Assembly (NCBI RefSeq): GCF_900639875.1
Contig: NZ_CAAAIA010000002.1
Location: 310,001-374,000, forward strand
DNA: 64,000 nucleotides
Source of the DNA: Legionella impletisoli
GTDB taxonomy: Bacteria; Pseudomonadota; Gammaproteobacteria; Legionellales; Legionellaceae
Direction: 5' to 3'
This document shows positions 1 to 10,346 of this stretch, piece after piece. The notes under the pieces are model-generated. The model made no database searches. It had not been told where the DNA came from and saw only the letters and a program-made list of their open reading frames with translations. Position 1 is the stretch's first letter; every line of letters begins with the position of its first letter. The position numbers and the translations under genes were made by a program.

Positions 1-460
1 TAGGTAAAAACGCATCTGAATCAAAGTGAACGCTTTCTTGCCCTATTCCTAGCCCATCAACAATCCAGTGATGATCTATCTCATGAATATTAAGATTTAA
101 ATCCTCGATGTACAAAATTCCTGGCTGAATCTGCCAGTGCCATAACGAGCTAAAGAGATTAATACCGACTAAGAGCTTGTCGAGCTTTAAAACCGGTTGA
201 TTCGCTTGGGTGATAGTGACTTTATCTAATTTCAAAACCGGTTCAAACCAATACCAGCTGGTTTCCATCGCTTGAATATGAACGGGGTGGCCAACTAACT
301 TGGTTAAATGTTTTTCAATATCACCTTTATAATGCTCAGCCCATGGTGTCATCGCCCTGAACAAGCTAAAGAATATTGCAAGAAGGATCACCGCCACCGC
401 CAGAATCATCCAACCAGCTTTTAGTAAGGGTAATATGTGATTATTTTTATTCTTGCTCAT
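1..460 (-). CDS. YhdP-like (AsmA/DUF3971 family) envelope protein, N-terminal part
   Basis: The reading frame starts at an ATG on the minus strand (458-460) and runs off the left edge, so about 153 N-terminal residues are visible. It begins with a short basic stretch and one hydrophobic segment (about residues 12-36), followed by a soluble part containing YKGDIEKHL and a VHIQAMETSWYWFEP-like stretch. That arrangement is typical of YhdP proteins, inner-membrane-anchored AsmA-like proteins thought to help move phospholipid across the periplasm. The start overlaps the 3' end of rarA by 14 bases, so it is probably translated from the same message. The family call rests on the N-terminus only. Confidence 0.7.
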   Translation of the reverse strand, partial: MSKNKNNHILPLLKAGWMILAVAVILLAIFFSLFRAMTPWAEHYKGDIEKHLTKLVGHPVHIQAMETSWYWFEPVLKLDKVTITQANQPVLKLDKLLVGINLFSSLWHWQIQPGILYIEDLNLNIHEIDHHWIVDGLGIGQESVHFDSDAFLP

Positions 461-1739
461 CTAACTTCCGCAAAAAATCCATTTTTTCACCAATTTTGCT
501 TTCCAAACCTCGAGCAACAGGTTGATACCAATGAGGTGGATTCATCTCATTGGGAAAATAATTAACTCCTGCTGCATAACCGTGTGGCTCATCATGAGCA
601 TAACGATATTCTTTACCATGGTTCAATTGTTTCATTAAGGCAGTTGGTGCATTCCGAAGATGCAAGGGAACGGCGCGAGATTTATCCTGTTTTACAAAAG
701 CCATGGCTTGATTAAAGGCTTTATAGCCAGCATTACTCTTGGCAGCAACGGCAAGATAAATAACAGCCTGCCCTAGGGCAAGCTCTCCTTCTGGTGATCC
801 GAGTCGTTCATATGTCTTTGCTGCATCAAGGGCGATTTGAATGCCTCTGGGATCCGCTAGTCCAATATCTTCCCAAGCCATGCGAACAATTCGTCTTGCT
901 AAATAGCGAGGATCCACTCCGCCATCAAGCATTCTACATAACCAATACAATGCCGCATCAGGATTTGAACCACGTACAGACTTATGAAGGGCTGAAATTT
1001 GATCGTAAAATTGATCACCACCCTTATCAAATTGGCGAGTACTATGAGTAAGTGTGGTTACGACGAATTCTTTATCAATACACGTTTTACCCTGTGCAGT
1101 AGCGGCATTATTAATTTGTTGCAATACATTTAATAATCGGCGCGCATCCCCATCGGCATAATGAATAATTGCTTTTTCGGTGCCTTCTTCAAAATGTAAA
1201 TGCAAAAGATAGCGACTCAAAGCTCGTTGCATTAATTGATGGAGCGCTTCATCATCTAAAGACTTGAGAACATACACTTCTGCTCGAGAAAGCAATGCAT
1301 TGTTTATTTCAAAAGAAGGATTTTCAGTGGTCGCCCCAATGAAAGTCAGTAACCCAGATTCAGTATAGGGCAACAACGCATCTTGTTGTGCCTTATTAAA
1401 CCTATGAATTTCATCAATAAATAAAATGGTATGCCGACCTTTTGCTTGATAAGACCGAGCCGATTCCACCGCAGCTCGAATATCTTTGACACCGGAAAAT
1501 ACGGCTGAGAGCGCAATCCATTCGCAATCAAAGGCGTTTGCAGTTAGTTTTGCAAGTGTTGTTTTCCCAACACCCGGTGGGCCCCAGAATATCATGGAAT
1601 ATGGGTTGCCTGATTCAAAGGCGAGACGCAAGGGTTTTCCTTGGCCTAGTAAGTGATTCTGACCAAGCACATCTTCAAGTTGAGCCGGTCTCATCCGTTC
1701 GGCAAGGGGTAGTCCTTTTGAATCAGGCGATGATGTCAT
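447..1739 (-). CDS. rarA: Replication-associated recombination protein A (AAA+ ATPase, RarA/MgsA)
   Basis: A 430-residue AAA+ ATPase of the RarA/MgsA/WRNIP1 family, which acts at stalled replication forks. The Walker A motif GPPGVGKTT lies near residues 53-61 and the Walker B region FIDEIHRFNK near 110. GATTENPSFE follows as sensor 1, and the C-terminal tetramerisation part contains LARRIVRMAWEDIGLADP. The length is normal for the family. The start codon overlaps the lolA stop by 4 bases (ATGA), and the gene end overlaps the next reading frame, so lolA, rarA and the YhdP-like gene form a tight unit. The lolA-rarA neighbourhood after ftsK is common in gammaproteobacteria. Confidence 0.95.
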   Translation of the reverse strand: MTSSPDSKGLPLAERMRPAQLEDVLGQNHLLGQGKPLRLAFESGNPYSMIFWGPPGVGKTTLAKLTANAFDCEWIALSAVFSGVKDIRAAVESARSYQAKGRHTILFIDEIHRFNKAQQDALLPYTESGLLTFIGATTENPSFEINNALLSRAEVYVLKSLDDEALHQLMQRALSRYLLHLHFEEGTEKAIIHYADGDARRLLNVLQQINNAATAQGKTCIDKEFVVTTLTHSTRQFDKGGDQFYDQISALHKSVRGSNPDAALYWLCRMLDGGVDPRYLARRIVRMAWEDIGLADPRGIQIALDAAKTYERLGSPEGELALGQAVIYLAVAAKSNAGYKAFNQAMAFVKQDKSRAVPLHLRNAPTALMKQLNHGKEYRYAHDEPHGYAAGVNYFPNEMNPPHWYQPVARGLESKIGEKMDFLRKLDEQE

Positions 1740-2344
1740 TGCTTAACCACATCCACACCTTTGGGAATTTTAAACTTAAATAATGAAGTCTTTAATCCGG
1801 GGTTTACCTTGATATTACTTAAACGCACAATCGTATGTTGTCCAAGTTGATCAAACATTTCCATGGTTTTTAGCTTATCCCCAGAAAAGGTGAGCTTAAC
1901 GCGCTGAAAATTTTCTTTGCTGGATTTTGCTTTCAAATCAAAGAGAGATTCATTTCCTTTGGTTTTTTCGTCCACCTCAAAATCACGCGCCACTGTATTG
2001 TCATACCCACTTAAGAATAACCCAGCAGTGCCACCAATTCCTTTTTGCTGCTTTTTCACGGTCACTTGCTCTAGCTCTTTATCATAAATCCAAAGTTTAG
2101 CACCATCCGCCACAACGAGTTGGGCCATAGGTTCTTTAGTATCCCATCGGAAACGACCAGGACGTGACAATGCCATGGTTCCTGATGAACTGGAAAGCTG
2201 CCTTTTTTTAGCTTGGACAACTTGTTTAAAGGAAGCACTCATAGTGTGAATTGCGTTGAGTTTTTTTTGTAATACCGCACTGGCTTCATTGCTATATGCT
2301 TGTTGCATCACCACACATAATAGAACAAGAGCTAATTTTCGCAT
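1736..2344 (-). CDS. lolA: Outer-membrane lipoprotein carrier protein LolA
   Basis: A 202-residue periplasmic chaperone that takes lipoproteins from LolCDE to the outer membrane. An N-terminal signal peptide (MRKLALVLLCVVMQQAYS) is visible. It is followed by the family pattern: LNAIHTMSASFKQ, then SGTMALSRPGRFRWD near residue 60 and a hydrophobic-cavity strand region with LWIYDKELEQV. It sits directly downstream of ftsK (99-base gap) and overlaps rarA by 4 bases. LolA proteins are poorly conserved, but the ftsK-lolA-rarA order strongly supports the call. Confidence 0.93.
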   Translation of the reverse strand: MRKLALVLLCVVMQQAYSNEASAVLQKKLNAIHTMSASFKQVVQAKKRQLSSSSGTMALSRPGRFRWDTKEPMAQLVVADGAKLWIYDKELEQVTVKKQQKGIGGTAGLFLSGYDNTVARDFEVDEKTKGNESLFDLKAKSSKENFQRVKLTFSGDKLKTMEMFDQLGQHTIVRLSNIKVNPGLKTSLFKFKIPKGVDVVKQ

Positions 2345-2443
2345 GATGTCAATTCCTATTCTGATTTCTATTAAGATAGACCATTTAGACGTCTCGCGTT
2401 TAATCGATTATTGATTATAGTAGACGTATAGTAATCGTTCGAT

Positions 2444-4780
2444 TTAATCGTCAATGGAATTGACTAAAACGTCACGGAATCCGCCTTCTAAAGGACCAAC
2501 AAGTCCTGTCCGTTCCATTTCTTCCACTAACCGCGCTGCACGATTATAACCAATTTTGAATCGTCTTTGAACAGCAGATATACTGGCTTTACGGGTTTCA
2601 ACTACAAACTCCACCGCTTGATCGTAAAGCGGATCCGCTTCTTCCGTATCTTGACCTTCCTCTCCTGGTATACCATCAAATCCGTCGCCAGAATTTTGTG
2701 TAATTTCATCAATGTATTCTGGTACACCTCGAGCACGCCAATCGTCAGCGACACGATGCACTTCCTTATCATCAACAAAAGCGCCATGAACGCGTAAAGG
2801 CGCACCCGTACCAGGCGCTAGGAATAACATATCGCCATATCCTAATAATTGCTCCGCTCCTTGCTGATCTAATATGGTTCGCGAATCAATTTTAGAAGAA
2901 ACTTGAAACGAAATTCGTGTGGGAATGTTGGATTTTATTAATCCCGTTAACACATCAACGGATGGACGCTGAGTGGCCAGAATCAAATGGATGCCAGCCG
3001 CACGAGCTTTTTGTGCAATGCGCGCGATTAATTGTTCTACTTTTTTACCAACCACCATCATCATATCGGCTAATTCATCAATCACAACGACGATGTAAGG
3101 TAGCGCCGTTAGCTCCGGCGCCGATTCTTCTGTGGCAGAATTCGTGGGCTTCCATAATGGATCGACTAACGGCTCGCCTTTGGCTTTGGCTTCAGCCACT
3201 TTTCCATTAAAACCAGCCAGGTTACGAACACCAAAAGATGCCATTAAACGATAACGTCGTTCCATCTCCCCTACACACCAGCGTAGGGCGCTCGCTGCTT
3301 CTTTCATATCCGTTACCACCGGGGCCAAGAGATGAGGGATCCCATCGTAAACGGATAGTTCTAACATTTTCGGATCAACCATAATTAATCGCACCTGCTC
3401 AGGAGTGGCTTTAAAGAGCAGACTTAAAATCATGGCATTAATACCCACGGATTTACCCGATCCTGTTGTTCCAGCAACCAACAAATGAGGCATTTTTGCT
3501 AAATCAACCACCATGGGATGACCCGCAATATCCACCCCTAAGGCCAATGTTAAAGGTGAGTGCGCCTTTTGATAGACATCAGCTGACAAAACCTCAGAAA
3601 GCGAGACGGTTGCTCTATCTTGATTTGGCAGCTCAAGTCCAACGACCGTTTTTCCTGGGATAATTTCAACAACCCGCACACTGGTAACAGATAAGGAACG
3701 AGCCAGATCTTTAGAGAGCGCTGTGAGTTTACTAACTTTTACCCCTGCTGCTAATTGCAACTCAAATCGAGTAATAACTGGCCCAGGGTGAACGGAAACC
3801 ACATCCGCTTGAATACCAAAATCTAAGAGATGTTGCTCGACATCACGTGAAAGGTTTTCTAGTTCTTGATGCGTATATCCACCCATCGGTTTACCAGGCT
3901 GACCTTTACTTAATAGGGTTAAAGCCGGCATTCCAGGAATGACCTCCACCTTTTTAACCGATTTTTCTTTAACCGAAGGTGAAGGTTCTATCCGCTTTGG
4001 TTCTTGGACTAACTGCGGCTCAGTTGGAATTTTCTCTGGTTTTCGAATAATTGGTTTTGAAACACTTGGAGTGGAATGCGAACGAGTATTAAACGTCTCT
4101 TTTGCTTGATTGCCCCAAAATGAAAGCGCCTTTATGGCAGCCATAATCATTCGAATCAACCCGTGGACCAAAGTGAGGGTAAAGCGCCCGATCATCTCAG
4201 TTGTCAGCACCCAGGAGAGGCCAGTTAACCAGGTGATCCCCACTAAGAGCATTGCCATTAATAATAGTGTAGCTCCTTCTGGGTTAAAGGCAGAACGAAG
4301 TATGGTGGCCATAAGCTCACCGACAATACCGCCTGTGTAACCCATTAACGTGTTTGTCTTGGTTTTAAGCTCAAGCGCTAAAAGACCACAGCCGCCACAT
4401 AATAAAAAAACAAGCCCGGCTGTTCGCACAATAAGCATGGCTTTGTTCACTTTTCTTAGAGCGCGGTGATCTTTTAAAATTATCCAGCCAACATAGGCAA
4501 AACACACGGGGATTAAAAACGCCAAAAATCCGAAGCAAAAATACAACCCATCCGAAATATAAGCCCCCACTTGACCACCGGCATTGGTAATGTGAGATGA
4601 ATGAGTAGCGCTGTGGGTCCAACCTGGATCATTCTGGCGATAGGTCATAAGAGAGAGCAGCATATATATGGCTAACGTTAAAACCAGAATAAAACTGCCT
4701 TCGCTGATGCGTTTTACCAGATAATGAGGCATAGCGCCTTTAGAGTCACTTGCTCTTTTGCTTTTGTGCTTATTGGTCAT
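2444..4780 (-). CDS. ftsK: DNA translocase FtsK
   Basis: A 778-residue septal DNA pump that links chromosome segregation to cell division. The N-terminus has four to five membrane segments (about residues 25-200). A short charged, Pro-rich linker follows (about 230-290), then the motor domain with Walker A GTTGSGKS near 440 and Walker [12 protein letters not shown] near 567. The C-terminal winged-helix gamma domain (about 710-778, [20 protein letters not shown]) reads KOPS sites. The protein is much shorter than E. coli FtsK because the linker is short, as in many other proteobacteria. It is divergent from trxB, and lolA follows on the same strand. Confidence 0.96.
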   Translation of the reverse strand: MTNKHKSKRASDSKGAMPHYLVKRISEGSFILVLTLAIYMLLSLMTYRQNDPGWTHSATHSSHITNAGGQVGAYISDGLYFCFGFLAFLIPVCFAYVGWIILKDHRALRKVNKAMLIVRTAGLVFLLCGGCGLLALELKTKTNTLMGYTGGIVGELMATILRSAFNPEGATLLLMAMLLVGITWLTGLSWVLTTEMIGRFTLTLVHGLIRMIMAAIKALSFWGNQAKETFNTRSHSTPSVSKPIIRKPEKIPTEPQLVQEPKRIEPSPSVKEKSVKKVEVIPGMPALTLLSKGQPGKPMGGYTHQELENLSRDVEQHLLDFGIQADVVSVHPGPVITRFELQLAAGVKVSKLTALSKDLARSLSVTSVRVVEIIPGKTVVGLELPNQDRATVSLSEVLSADVYQKAHSPLTLALGVDIAGHPMVVDLAKMPHLLVAGTTGSGKSVGINAMILSLLFKATPEQVRLIMVDPKMLELSVYDGIPHLLAPVVTDMKEAASALRWCVGEMERRYRLMASFGVRNLAGFNGKVAEAKAKGEPLVDPLWKPTNSATEESAPELTALPYIVVVIDELADMMMVVGKKVEQLIARIAQKARAAGIHLILATQRPSVDVLTGLIKSNIPTRISFQVSSKIDSRTILDQQGAEQLLGYGDMLFLAPGTGAPLRVHGAFVDDKEVHRVADDWRARGVPEYIDEITQNSGDGFDGIPGEEGQDTEEADPLYDQAVEFVVETRKASISAVQRRFKIGYNRAARLVEEMERTGLVGPLEGGFRDVLVNSIDD

Positions 4781-4841
4781 AGGTATTTTAATGCATCGTG
4801 ATTTATCATACTATCGTCATCTTAACATAAAACCGAATTAA

Positions 4842-5831
<990 letters not shown>

Positions 5832-5837
5832 GGCCTG

Positions 5838-5984
5838 TTTATAATTCGTTTCGTGAGCTAAAAATTGAGATGATTGTGCTCAAATTTTAGCTTTAGTGAG
5901 GCGAATAGCAAGCTCTATTTAACAAACTCAAGCTAAAATTTGAGCTAATCAGCTTGGTTTTTAGCCGTGAAACGAACTATAAAG
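5838..5984. repeat. Imperfect-palindrome intergenic element between trxB and aat
   Basis: The outer arms at about 5838-5864 and 5957-5983 are near-perfect inverted copies (core TTCGTTTC with CTAAAAA). An inner pair (GCTCAAATTTTAGCTT at 5878-5893, and its inverse at about 5930-5945) is nested inside. The whole segment can fold into one long hairpin. It has no reading frame worth calling. It looks like a small non-autonomous repeat unit, but copy number in the genome cannot be judged from this window. Confidence 0.7.
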
Positions 5985-5994
5985 GGGACCTAAT

Positions 5995-6705
5995 ATCCAG
6001 CCTGTTATTCTGAGTAAGCAGGATGATTCATTCCCTGATCCAAAACAGTTTGACGACCAGGGATTAATCGCGATTGGTGGGGATTTATCCCCACCACGAT
6101 TGCTGAAGGCTTATTGCTCTGGAATTTTTCCCTGGTATGAACCAGGCCAGCCTATTTTATGGTGGTCACCCAATCCACGAATGATTCTACTTCCCGATTC
6201 TTTCAAGCGCTCGCGAAGTTTAAAAAAATCCTTAAAAAAACCCTTTTGCTTTACCGTAGATTCAGCATTCCCAGCTGTAATACATGCCTGTGCTACCACC
6301 TCCGATCGTACACATCGTACCTGGATCACTCCTGAAATGATAAACGCTTATATCAAACTTCATGAATTAGGATACGCGCACTCGGTTGAAGTCTGGCAAG
6401 ATACAAAACTGGTGGGTGGATTATATGGTTTAAGCTTAGGAGGAGTATTTTTTGGTGAATCCATGTTTCATAAAGTACGGGATACCTCTAAACTTGCCTT
6501 TTCTTATTTAAGCCAACTATTAAAGATATGGAATTTTGACTTTATTGATTGCCAATTACCCACGCATCATTTAAGTAGCCTTGGGGCAACCATCATTTCT
6601 AGACATGATTATTTAGCTTGGTTAAATAATTCCTTGAAAAAACCGACTCGTATTGGAAGTTGGAAAAACGACGCGTTTGATGCTTTTGCTAAGTCATCCG
6701 TGTAA
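5995..6705 (+). CDS. aat: Leucyl/phenylalanyl-tRNA--protein transferase, apparent ATC start
   Basis: Adds Leu or Phe from charged tRNA to proteins with N-terminal Lys or Arg, marking them for ClpAP (N-degron pathway). Family motifs are IAIGGDLSPPRLL, GIFPWYEPGQPILWWSPNPR, GGLYGLSLGGVFFGESMF and a C-terminal DCQLPTHH region. The conserved N-terminus reads upstream of any ATG. Set against my recollection of E. coli Aat, the frame (IQPVILSKQDDSFPDP) places residue 1 at the ATC codon at 5995. A good ribosome binding site (AAAGGGG) lies 7 bases before it, and an in-frame stop at 5980 closes the frame. The only conventional start, TTG at 6100, would delete the conserved IGGDLS region. The start is therefore a rare codon, a mutation or a sequence error. 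Confidence 0.88.
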   Translation: MQPVILSKQDDSFPDPKQFDDQGLIAIGGDLSPPRLLKAYCSGIFPWYEPGQPILWWSPNPRMILLPDSFKRSRSLKKSLKKPFCFTVDSAFPAVIHACATTSDRTHRTWITPEMINAYIKLHELGYAHSVEVWQDTKLVGGLYGLSLGGVFFGESMFHKVRDTSKLAFSYLSQLLKIWNFDFIDCQLPTHHLSSLGATIISRHDYLAWLNNSLKKPTRIGSWKNDAFDAFAKSSV

Positions 6706-6838
6706 CGGACGCAATGAGGATTGCCATTTTTTCGAAAATAAGGCACTATTTGCATCTTAAAGGACAAAAATCATACTTTGATTATCTGTAGGAGCTATTT
6801 TTACACTCATTAGAGTATGATCTTTCTTATTACACACG

Positions 6839-6844
6839 TATAAT
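6839..6844 (+). promoter_or_regulatory. Candidate -10 element for infA
   Basis: A perfect TATAAT lies about 80 bases before the infA start, in the 220-base AT-rich gap after aat. No convincing -35 hexamer is seen at the right distance, so this is only a weak promoter call. The rest of the gap holds no recognisable feature. Confidence 0.3.
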
Positions 6845-6925
6845 TATTTTTTATCTACCATTTAACGATTTTTCCTATGAAACGGATAAAATCAATAGAT
6901 GTTTTTTTTATATTTTAGGAGAGCT

Positions 6926-7147
6926 ATGGCCAAAGAAGATCATATTGAGATGCAGGGTACTGTTATTGACACGCTTCCAAATACCATGTTTCGTGTTGAA
7001 TTGGAAAACGGTCACATTGTCACCGCACACATTTCAGGCCGTATGCGTAAAAATTACATTCGTATTTTAACCGGCGATAAAGTAAAAGTGGAATTAACCC
7101 CTTATGATTTAACGAAGGGTCGTATTATTTTTAGAGATAAGAATTAA
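6926..7147 (+). CDS. infA: Translation initiation factor IF-1
   Basis: A 73-residue S1-like OB-fold protein that occupies the ribosomal A site during initiation. The sequence [13 protein letters not shown]... [15 protein letters not shown] ... [13 protein letters not shown] is the standard IF-1 pattern. The ATG at 6926 was chosen because AGGAGAG lies just upstream; upstream in-frame codons add a non-conserved hydrophobic tail. It is monocistronic and converges on pmbA, with a strong hairpin just after the stop. The aat-infA order is common in gammaproteobacteria. Confidence 0.97.
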   Translation: MAKEDHIEMQGTVIDTLPNTMFRVELENGHIVTAHISGRMRKNYIRILTGDKVKVELTPYDLTKGRIIFRDKN

Positions 7148-7159
7148 ACGATAGAATTA

Positions 7160-7180
7160 ACCCGCGGAGATCCCGCGGGT
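7160..7180. terminator. Hairpin between convergent infA and pmbA
   Basis: An 8-bp GC-rich perfect stem (ACCCGCGG / CCGCGGGT) with a 5-base loop lies 12 bases after the infA stop and just beyond the pmbA stop. It lacks a long T run on either strand. The position and stability suggest a bidirectional transcription end. Confidence 0.6.
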
Positions 7181-7192
7181 TCTCATTCTAAC

Positions 7193-8551
7193 TTAATCAC
7201 CAGCAATCATCATTTCTGAAACTAAGACAGAGCCACAACGCGTAGCCACATTGGGATTGATGTCATTACCCACCTCCTCAATCGATTGAAACATTGTTTT
7301 TAAATTACCCGCGATGGTGATTTCTTCAACCGGAAACTGAATTTCGCCATGTTCTACCCAAAAACCGCTTGCCCCTCTTGAATAATCCCCGGTTAGAATA
7401 TTAATGCCTTGTCCCATCAGTTCAGTCACGAGTAAGCCTCTATTCATTTTGTTGAGAATGGCTTCTAACCCTTGTGTAGTAGGATCAATGGTTAAATTAA
7501 ACACCCCATCGCTGTTCGCGGTTGTTTTTAATCCTAGTTTTCTAGCGGAATAACTGCCTAATACGTATTGTTGTAAAACACCTTGGTCTACCATTACATT
7601 GTTGCGCGTTGGAACCCCTTCGCCATCAATGGGTGAACTTCCTAACCCTTTTAATAAATGAGGTTGTTCATAAATACGAATGTGTTTTTGAAAAATCTGT
7701 TGTCCTAACGCGTTTAAAAGAAATGAGTTTTTACGGTAAAGGTTTGAGCCGCTTATCGCTGCGATAAACGTTGAAAATAATCCATGAGACAGCCTAGAAG
7801 AAAACACAACAGGGGCTTTTCGAGTCTTAATTTTTCGTGCTCCTAGCCGGCTTACTGTTCTTTCAGCCGCACGATTAGCTAAACGGTTTAGATCCAGCAA
7901 ATCTTCATTATCTCTTGCCGTTGTGTAATCATAATCTCGCTGCATGGAATTTTCTTTCTTAGCAATCAAAGAACAACTGACGCTATGGCGTGAGCTGCTG
8001 ACTACGGCTTCACATCCATTTGTATTGGCATATCCGTGATGAAAAACATAGGTGGATAGGTTAACTCCATCGGAATTCGTGATGCGCTTATCGTGGCCCA
8101 GAGCCGTATGCTCGCAGGCTAGTACCTTTTCAATAGCATCGGATGGCGTTAAAGGCCAAGGATGATATAAATCTAAATCAGGCAAATCATTATTTACGAG
8201 CGCTTTATCTGCCAATCCGAAACAAGGGTCTTCAGCGCTGACTTTTGCGATATCATAAGCGGCTGCTACCATTGCTTCAATAGCTTGCAAAGAGGTATCG
8301 GTGCTGCTGGCCGAACCTTTTCGCCGATTAAGATAAACCGTTACGCCAACCCCTTTATCTTCACTAAATTCGACGGTTTCCACCTCACCCATTCTGACAT
8401 CAACCGAATATCCGCTATCATGATTAATCGATACGGACGCATCGGTTGCACCCAAATCTTTAGCCTTTTGCAAAACTTGGTGCATGAGTTGCTTTAACTC
8501 ATGAGTTGACTTGGGGAGGGTGGACTTGTTATTTTTCGTTAATATTTCCAT
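7193..8551 (-). CDS. pmbA: Metalloprotease PmbA (TldE)
   Basis: A 452-residue subunit of the TldD/TldE (PmbA) protease, a cytoplasmic complex that degrades unfolded peptides and, in some bacteria, matures microcins or antitoxins. Characteristic stretches are GVGVTVYLNRRKGSAS near residue 90, SSPIDGEGVPTRNN near 310, the SYSARKLGLKTTAN region, and MGQGINILTGDYSRGASGFWVEHGEI near the C-terminus. In this family TldD, not PmbA, carries the catalytic zinc site; tldD is not in this window. It is convergent with infA and divergent from the glycosidase-like gene. Confidence 0.95.
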   Translation of the reverse strand: MEILTKNNKSTLPKSTHELKQLMHQVLQKAKDLGATDASVSINHDSGYSVDVRMGEVETVEFSEDKGVGVTVYLNRRKGSASSTDTSLQAIEAMVAAAYDIAKVSAEDPCFGLADKALVNNDLPDLDLYHPWPLTPSDAIEKVLACEHTALGHDKRITNSDGVNLSTYVFHHGYANTNGCEAVVSSSRHSVSCSLIAKKENSMQRDYDYTTARDNEDLLDLNRLANRAAERTVSRLGARKIKTRKAPVVFSSRLSHGLFSTFIAAISGSNLYRKNSFLLNALGQQIFQKHIRIYEQPHLLKGLGSSPIDGEGVPTRNNVMVDQGVLQQYVLGSYSARKLGLKTTANSDGVFNLTIDPTTQGLEAILNKMNRGLLVTELMGQGINILTGDYSRGASGFWVEHGEIQFPVEEITIAGNLKTMFQSIEEVGNDINPNVATRCGSVLVSEMMIAGD

Positions 8552-8600
8552 GGTTGTTCCGTTGGATTGTAAGTTTAAAGACTAAGGATACAAGATAACT

Positions 8601-9383
8601 ATGCTAAGGCAAACTCTTCGTGAACGATGGCTGAAAAACCTTATCTTGCCAATCCTGCTTCTATTTTGGTCCACTGTAGCATTAGCGGAAGAGTGGCGTG
8701 AAGTAGCGCCTGGCATTGAGTATTGGGATCTTGGTGAAAGTCTATTAAATCCTTGGGCCCATATTCATGTTTTTCGAATTGATCCTAAACAAAATGAACT
8801 TGATATTGTGTTAGCCAGTGAATTATCCTATCAACACGCTTCAGTCGATGAGTTTGCCGAGTTTAGTCATGCTCTCATCACCCTGAATGGGGGATTTTTT
8901 GACCGAAAATTTCACCCCTTGGGATTACGAATCGGCGGGCATAAAGAACAAAACCCATTAAAGCGCATTAGTTGGTGGGGTATTTTTTATATCAAAGATG
9001 GAAAGCCTAATATCGTAACCCATCGCCAATTCCCTTCCGTCAAATCAGCTGATTTTGCACTGCAAAGTGGGCCTCGCTTAATTATTGATGGCAAAATCCC
9101 CTCACTCAAACCCGGTGTAGCTGAACGTTCTGCCTTAGGTATTACAGCGGATGATAAGGTCATTGTCTTAGTAACCGATAACACCCCGATGACTACCACC
9201 ATGTTGGCAGAGGTGATGAAGTCTGATCCATTAAATTGCATCGATGCCTTAAATTTAGACGGTGGGAGTTCAAGTCAGCTAAAAGCCAGTATGAATTCCT
9301 TTGCCGTGGATGTACATGGTTTTTCCAGAGTCAGTGATGCCATCGTTGTAAAACCACGCATTCAATCTAAAACGGCTCGTTAA
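8601..9383 (+). CDS. Exported phosphodiester glycosidase family (NAGPA/DUF2233) protein
   Basis: A 260-residue protein with an N-terminal signal peptide (hydrophobic about residues 12-29, likely cut after ALA). The NAGPA-like domain shows LNGGFFD near residue 95, LQSGPRLIIDGK near 152, and the signature LNLDGGSSSQL near 220. Relatives include the mammalian uncovering enzyme for mannose-6-phosphate and bacterial exopolysaccharide- or phage-associated proteins. The substrate here is unknown. It is a single gene, divergent from pmbA with a 49-base gap. Confidence 0.8.
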   Translation: MLRQTLRERWLKNLILPILLLFWSTVALAEEWREVAPGIEYWDLGESLLNPWAHIHVFRIDPKQNELDIVLASELSYQHASVDEFAEFSHALITLNGGFFDRKFHPLGLRIGGHKEQNPLKRISWWGIFYIKDGKPNIVTHRQFPSVKSADFALQSGPRLIIDGKIPSLKPGVAERSALGITADDKVIVLVTDNTPMTTTMLAEVMKSDPLNCIDALNLDGGSSSQLKASMNSFAVDVHGFSRVSDAIVVKPRIQSKTAR

Positions 9384-9474
9384 ACTGATTTGATTTTGCC
9401 CACCTTCCTAATCCAAAATCTAAGAAGTGAACTATGATTAAAAACAAACATCTTAATTATTCAATAAAAAAACG

Positions 9475-10212
9475 ATGAACTACTTAAAATTTATATTCAT
9501 CTTCTGGTTCATTTATATTCCTTTAAGCTTTGCCGATCAGGTCAAGGTAGGAACATTATATTTTTACCCCCCCTTTGTGATGTCTTTACAAGAAGGCTTT
9601 GATATTGATTTAATTCAAACGCTATGCCGTAGAACGCACCATGATTGTCAATTAATTCCTATGGATTTAAATAAGCTCTTTAGTGCTTTAGATGATGGAT
9701 CCATTGATATCGCGATTGGAGGGCTTGTCATCACGGAAGATCGCTTAAATCGATTCATTTCCACTACTCCATACCTACTAAGTCGAGGAACCTTTATGGT
9801 TTCAAAACAAAGCACGATTGAAACCTTAAATGATTTGGACAAAAAATCCGTAGGCGTGATGAAAGGCGGACAAGATGGAGGGGTATTTTATAACTACCTT
9901 AAAGCTCATTATTTGGGTCAATTTGATGTCGTAAGTTTTAATGGGATCGGTGATATTTTAAACGCTTTATCCAATAACAAAATATCAGCAGCATTCGTTC
10001 ATGAATCGACTGCTCTTTATTGGGTACAAAATGGTGGTGGTCAATTTAAAATCATTGGCACTCCGACTCTAGTTGGTGAAGGCATGGGAATTTTTGCTTT
10101 GCCTAAAAACAGCGACTTAATTAATCAGTTTAACCAACAACTTTACGAGCTGGAAAATGATGATTATTACTTGAATTTATATCAAACCTATTTTTCTGAA
10201 GAAAAGACCTAG
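9475..10212 (+). CDS. Periplasmic solute-binding protein, family 3 (amino-acid type)
   Basis: A 245-residue SBP_bac_3 protein with a signal peptide (cleavage predicted after LSFA). Visible family traits are VGTLYFYPPFVM at the mature N-terminus, DIDLIQTLCRRT, the strand region DIAIGGLVITEDRLNRF near residue 80, and the hinge region SVGVMKGGQDG near 125. Such proteins bind polar amino acids for ABC import. No permease or ATPase gene is adjacent, so its partner lies elsewhere, or it acts as an orphan binding or sensory protein. Confidence 0.82.
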   Translation: MNYLKFIFIFWFIYIPLSFADQVKVGTLYFYPPFVMSLQEGFDIDLIQTLCRRTHHDCQLIPMDLNKLFSALDDGSIDIAIGGLVITEDRLNRFISTTPYLLSRGTFMVSKQSTIETLNDLDKKSVGVMKGGQDGGVFYNYLKAHYLGQFDVVSFNGIGDILNALSNNKISAAFVHESTALYWVQNGGGQFKIIGTPTLVGEGMGIFALPKNSDLINQFNQQLYELENDDYYLNLYQTYFSEEKT

Positions 10213-10234
10213 GATTATAAAATAATTAATTTTG

Positions 10235-10243
10235 TTATCCACA
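10235..10243 (+). promoter_or_regulatory. DnaA box 1 upstream of nrdAB
   Basis: An exact TTATCCACA match to the DnaA box consensus, about 220 bases before the nrdA start and in the same orientation as box 2. DnaA control of nrdAB is established in E. coli; its operation here is inferred. Confidence 0.65.
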
Positions 10244-10298
10244 AGAACAATTCAAAACCCGCTTCATAAAAATCCGTTTCATTCTTTAAAATCACATT

Positions 10299-10307
10299 TT
10301 ATCCACA
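10299..10307 (+). promoter_or_regulatory. DnaA box 2 upstream of nrdAB
   Basis: A second exact TTATCCACA, 64 bases downstream of the first, just ahead of the NrdR-like boxes. Two perfect copies this close together are unlikely by chance in AT-rich DNA. Confidence 0.65.
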
Positions 10308-10346
10308 GAATATTCTCAGAGTTATTCTATTGAAATTCTCTTCAAA

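Noticed and set aside
6005-6017. TTATTCTGAGTAA in the aat 5' end is repeated in inverse at 14442-14454
   Set aside because: A shared 13-mer is expected by chance dozens of times in 64 kb, so it is not evidence of a common repeat.
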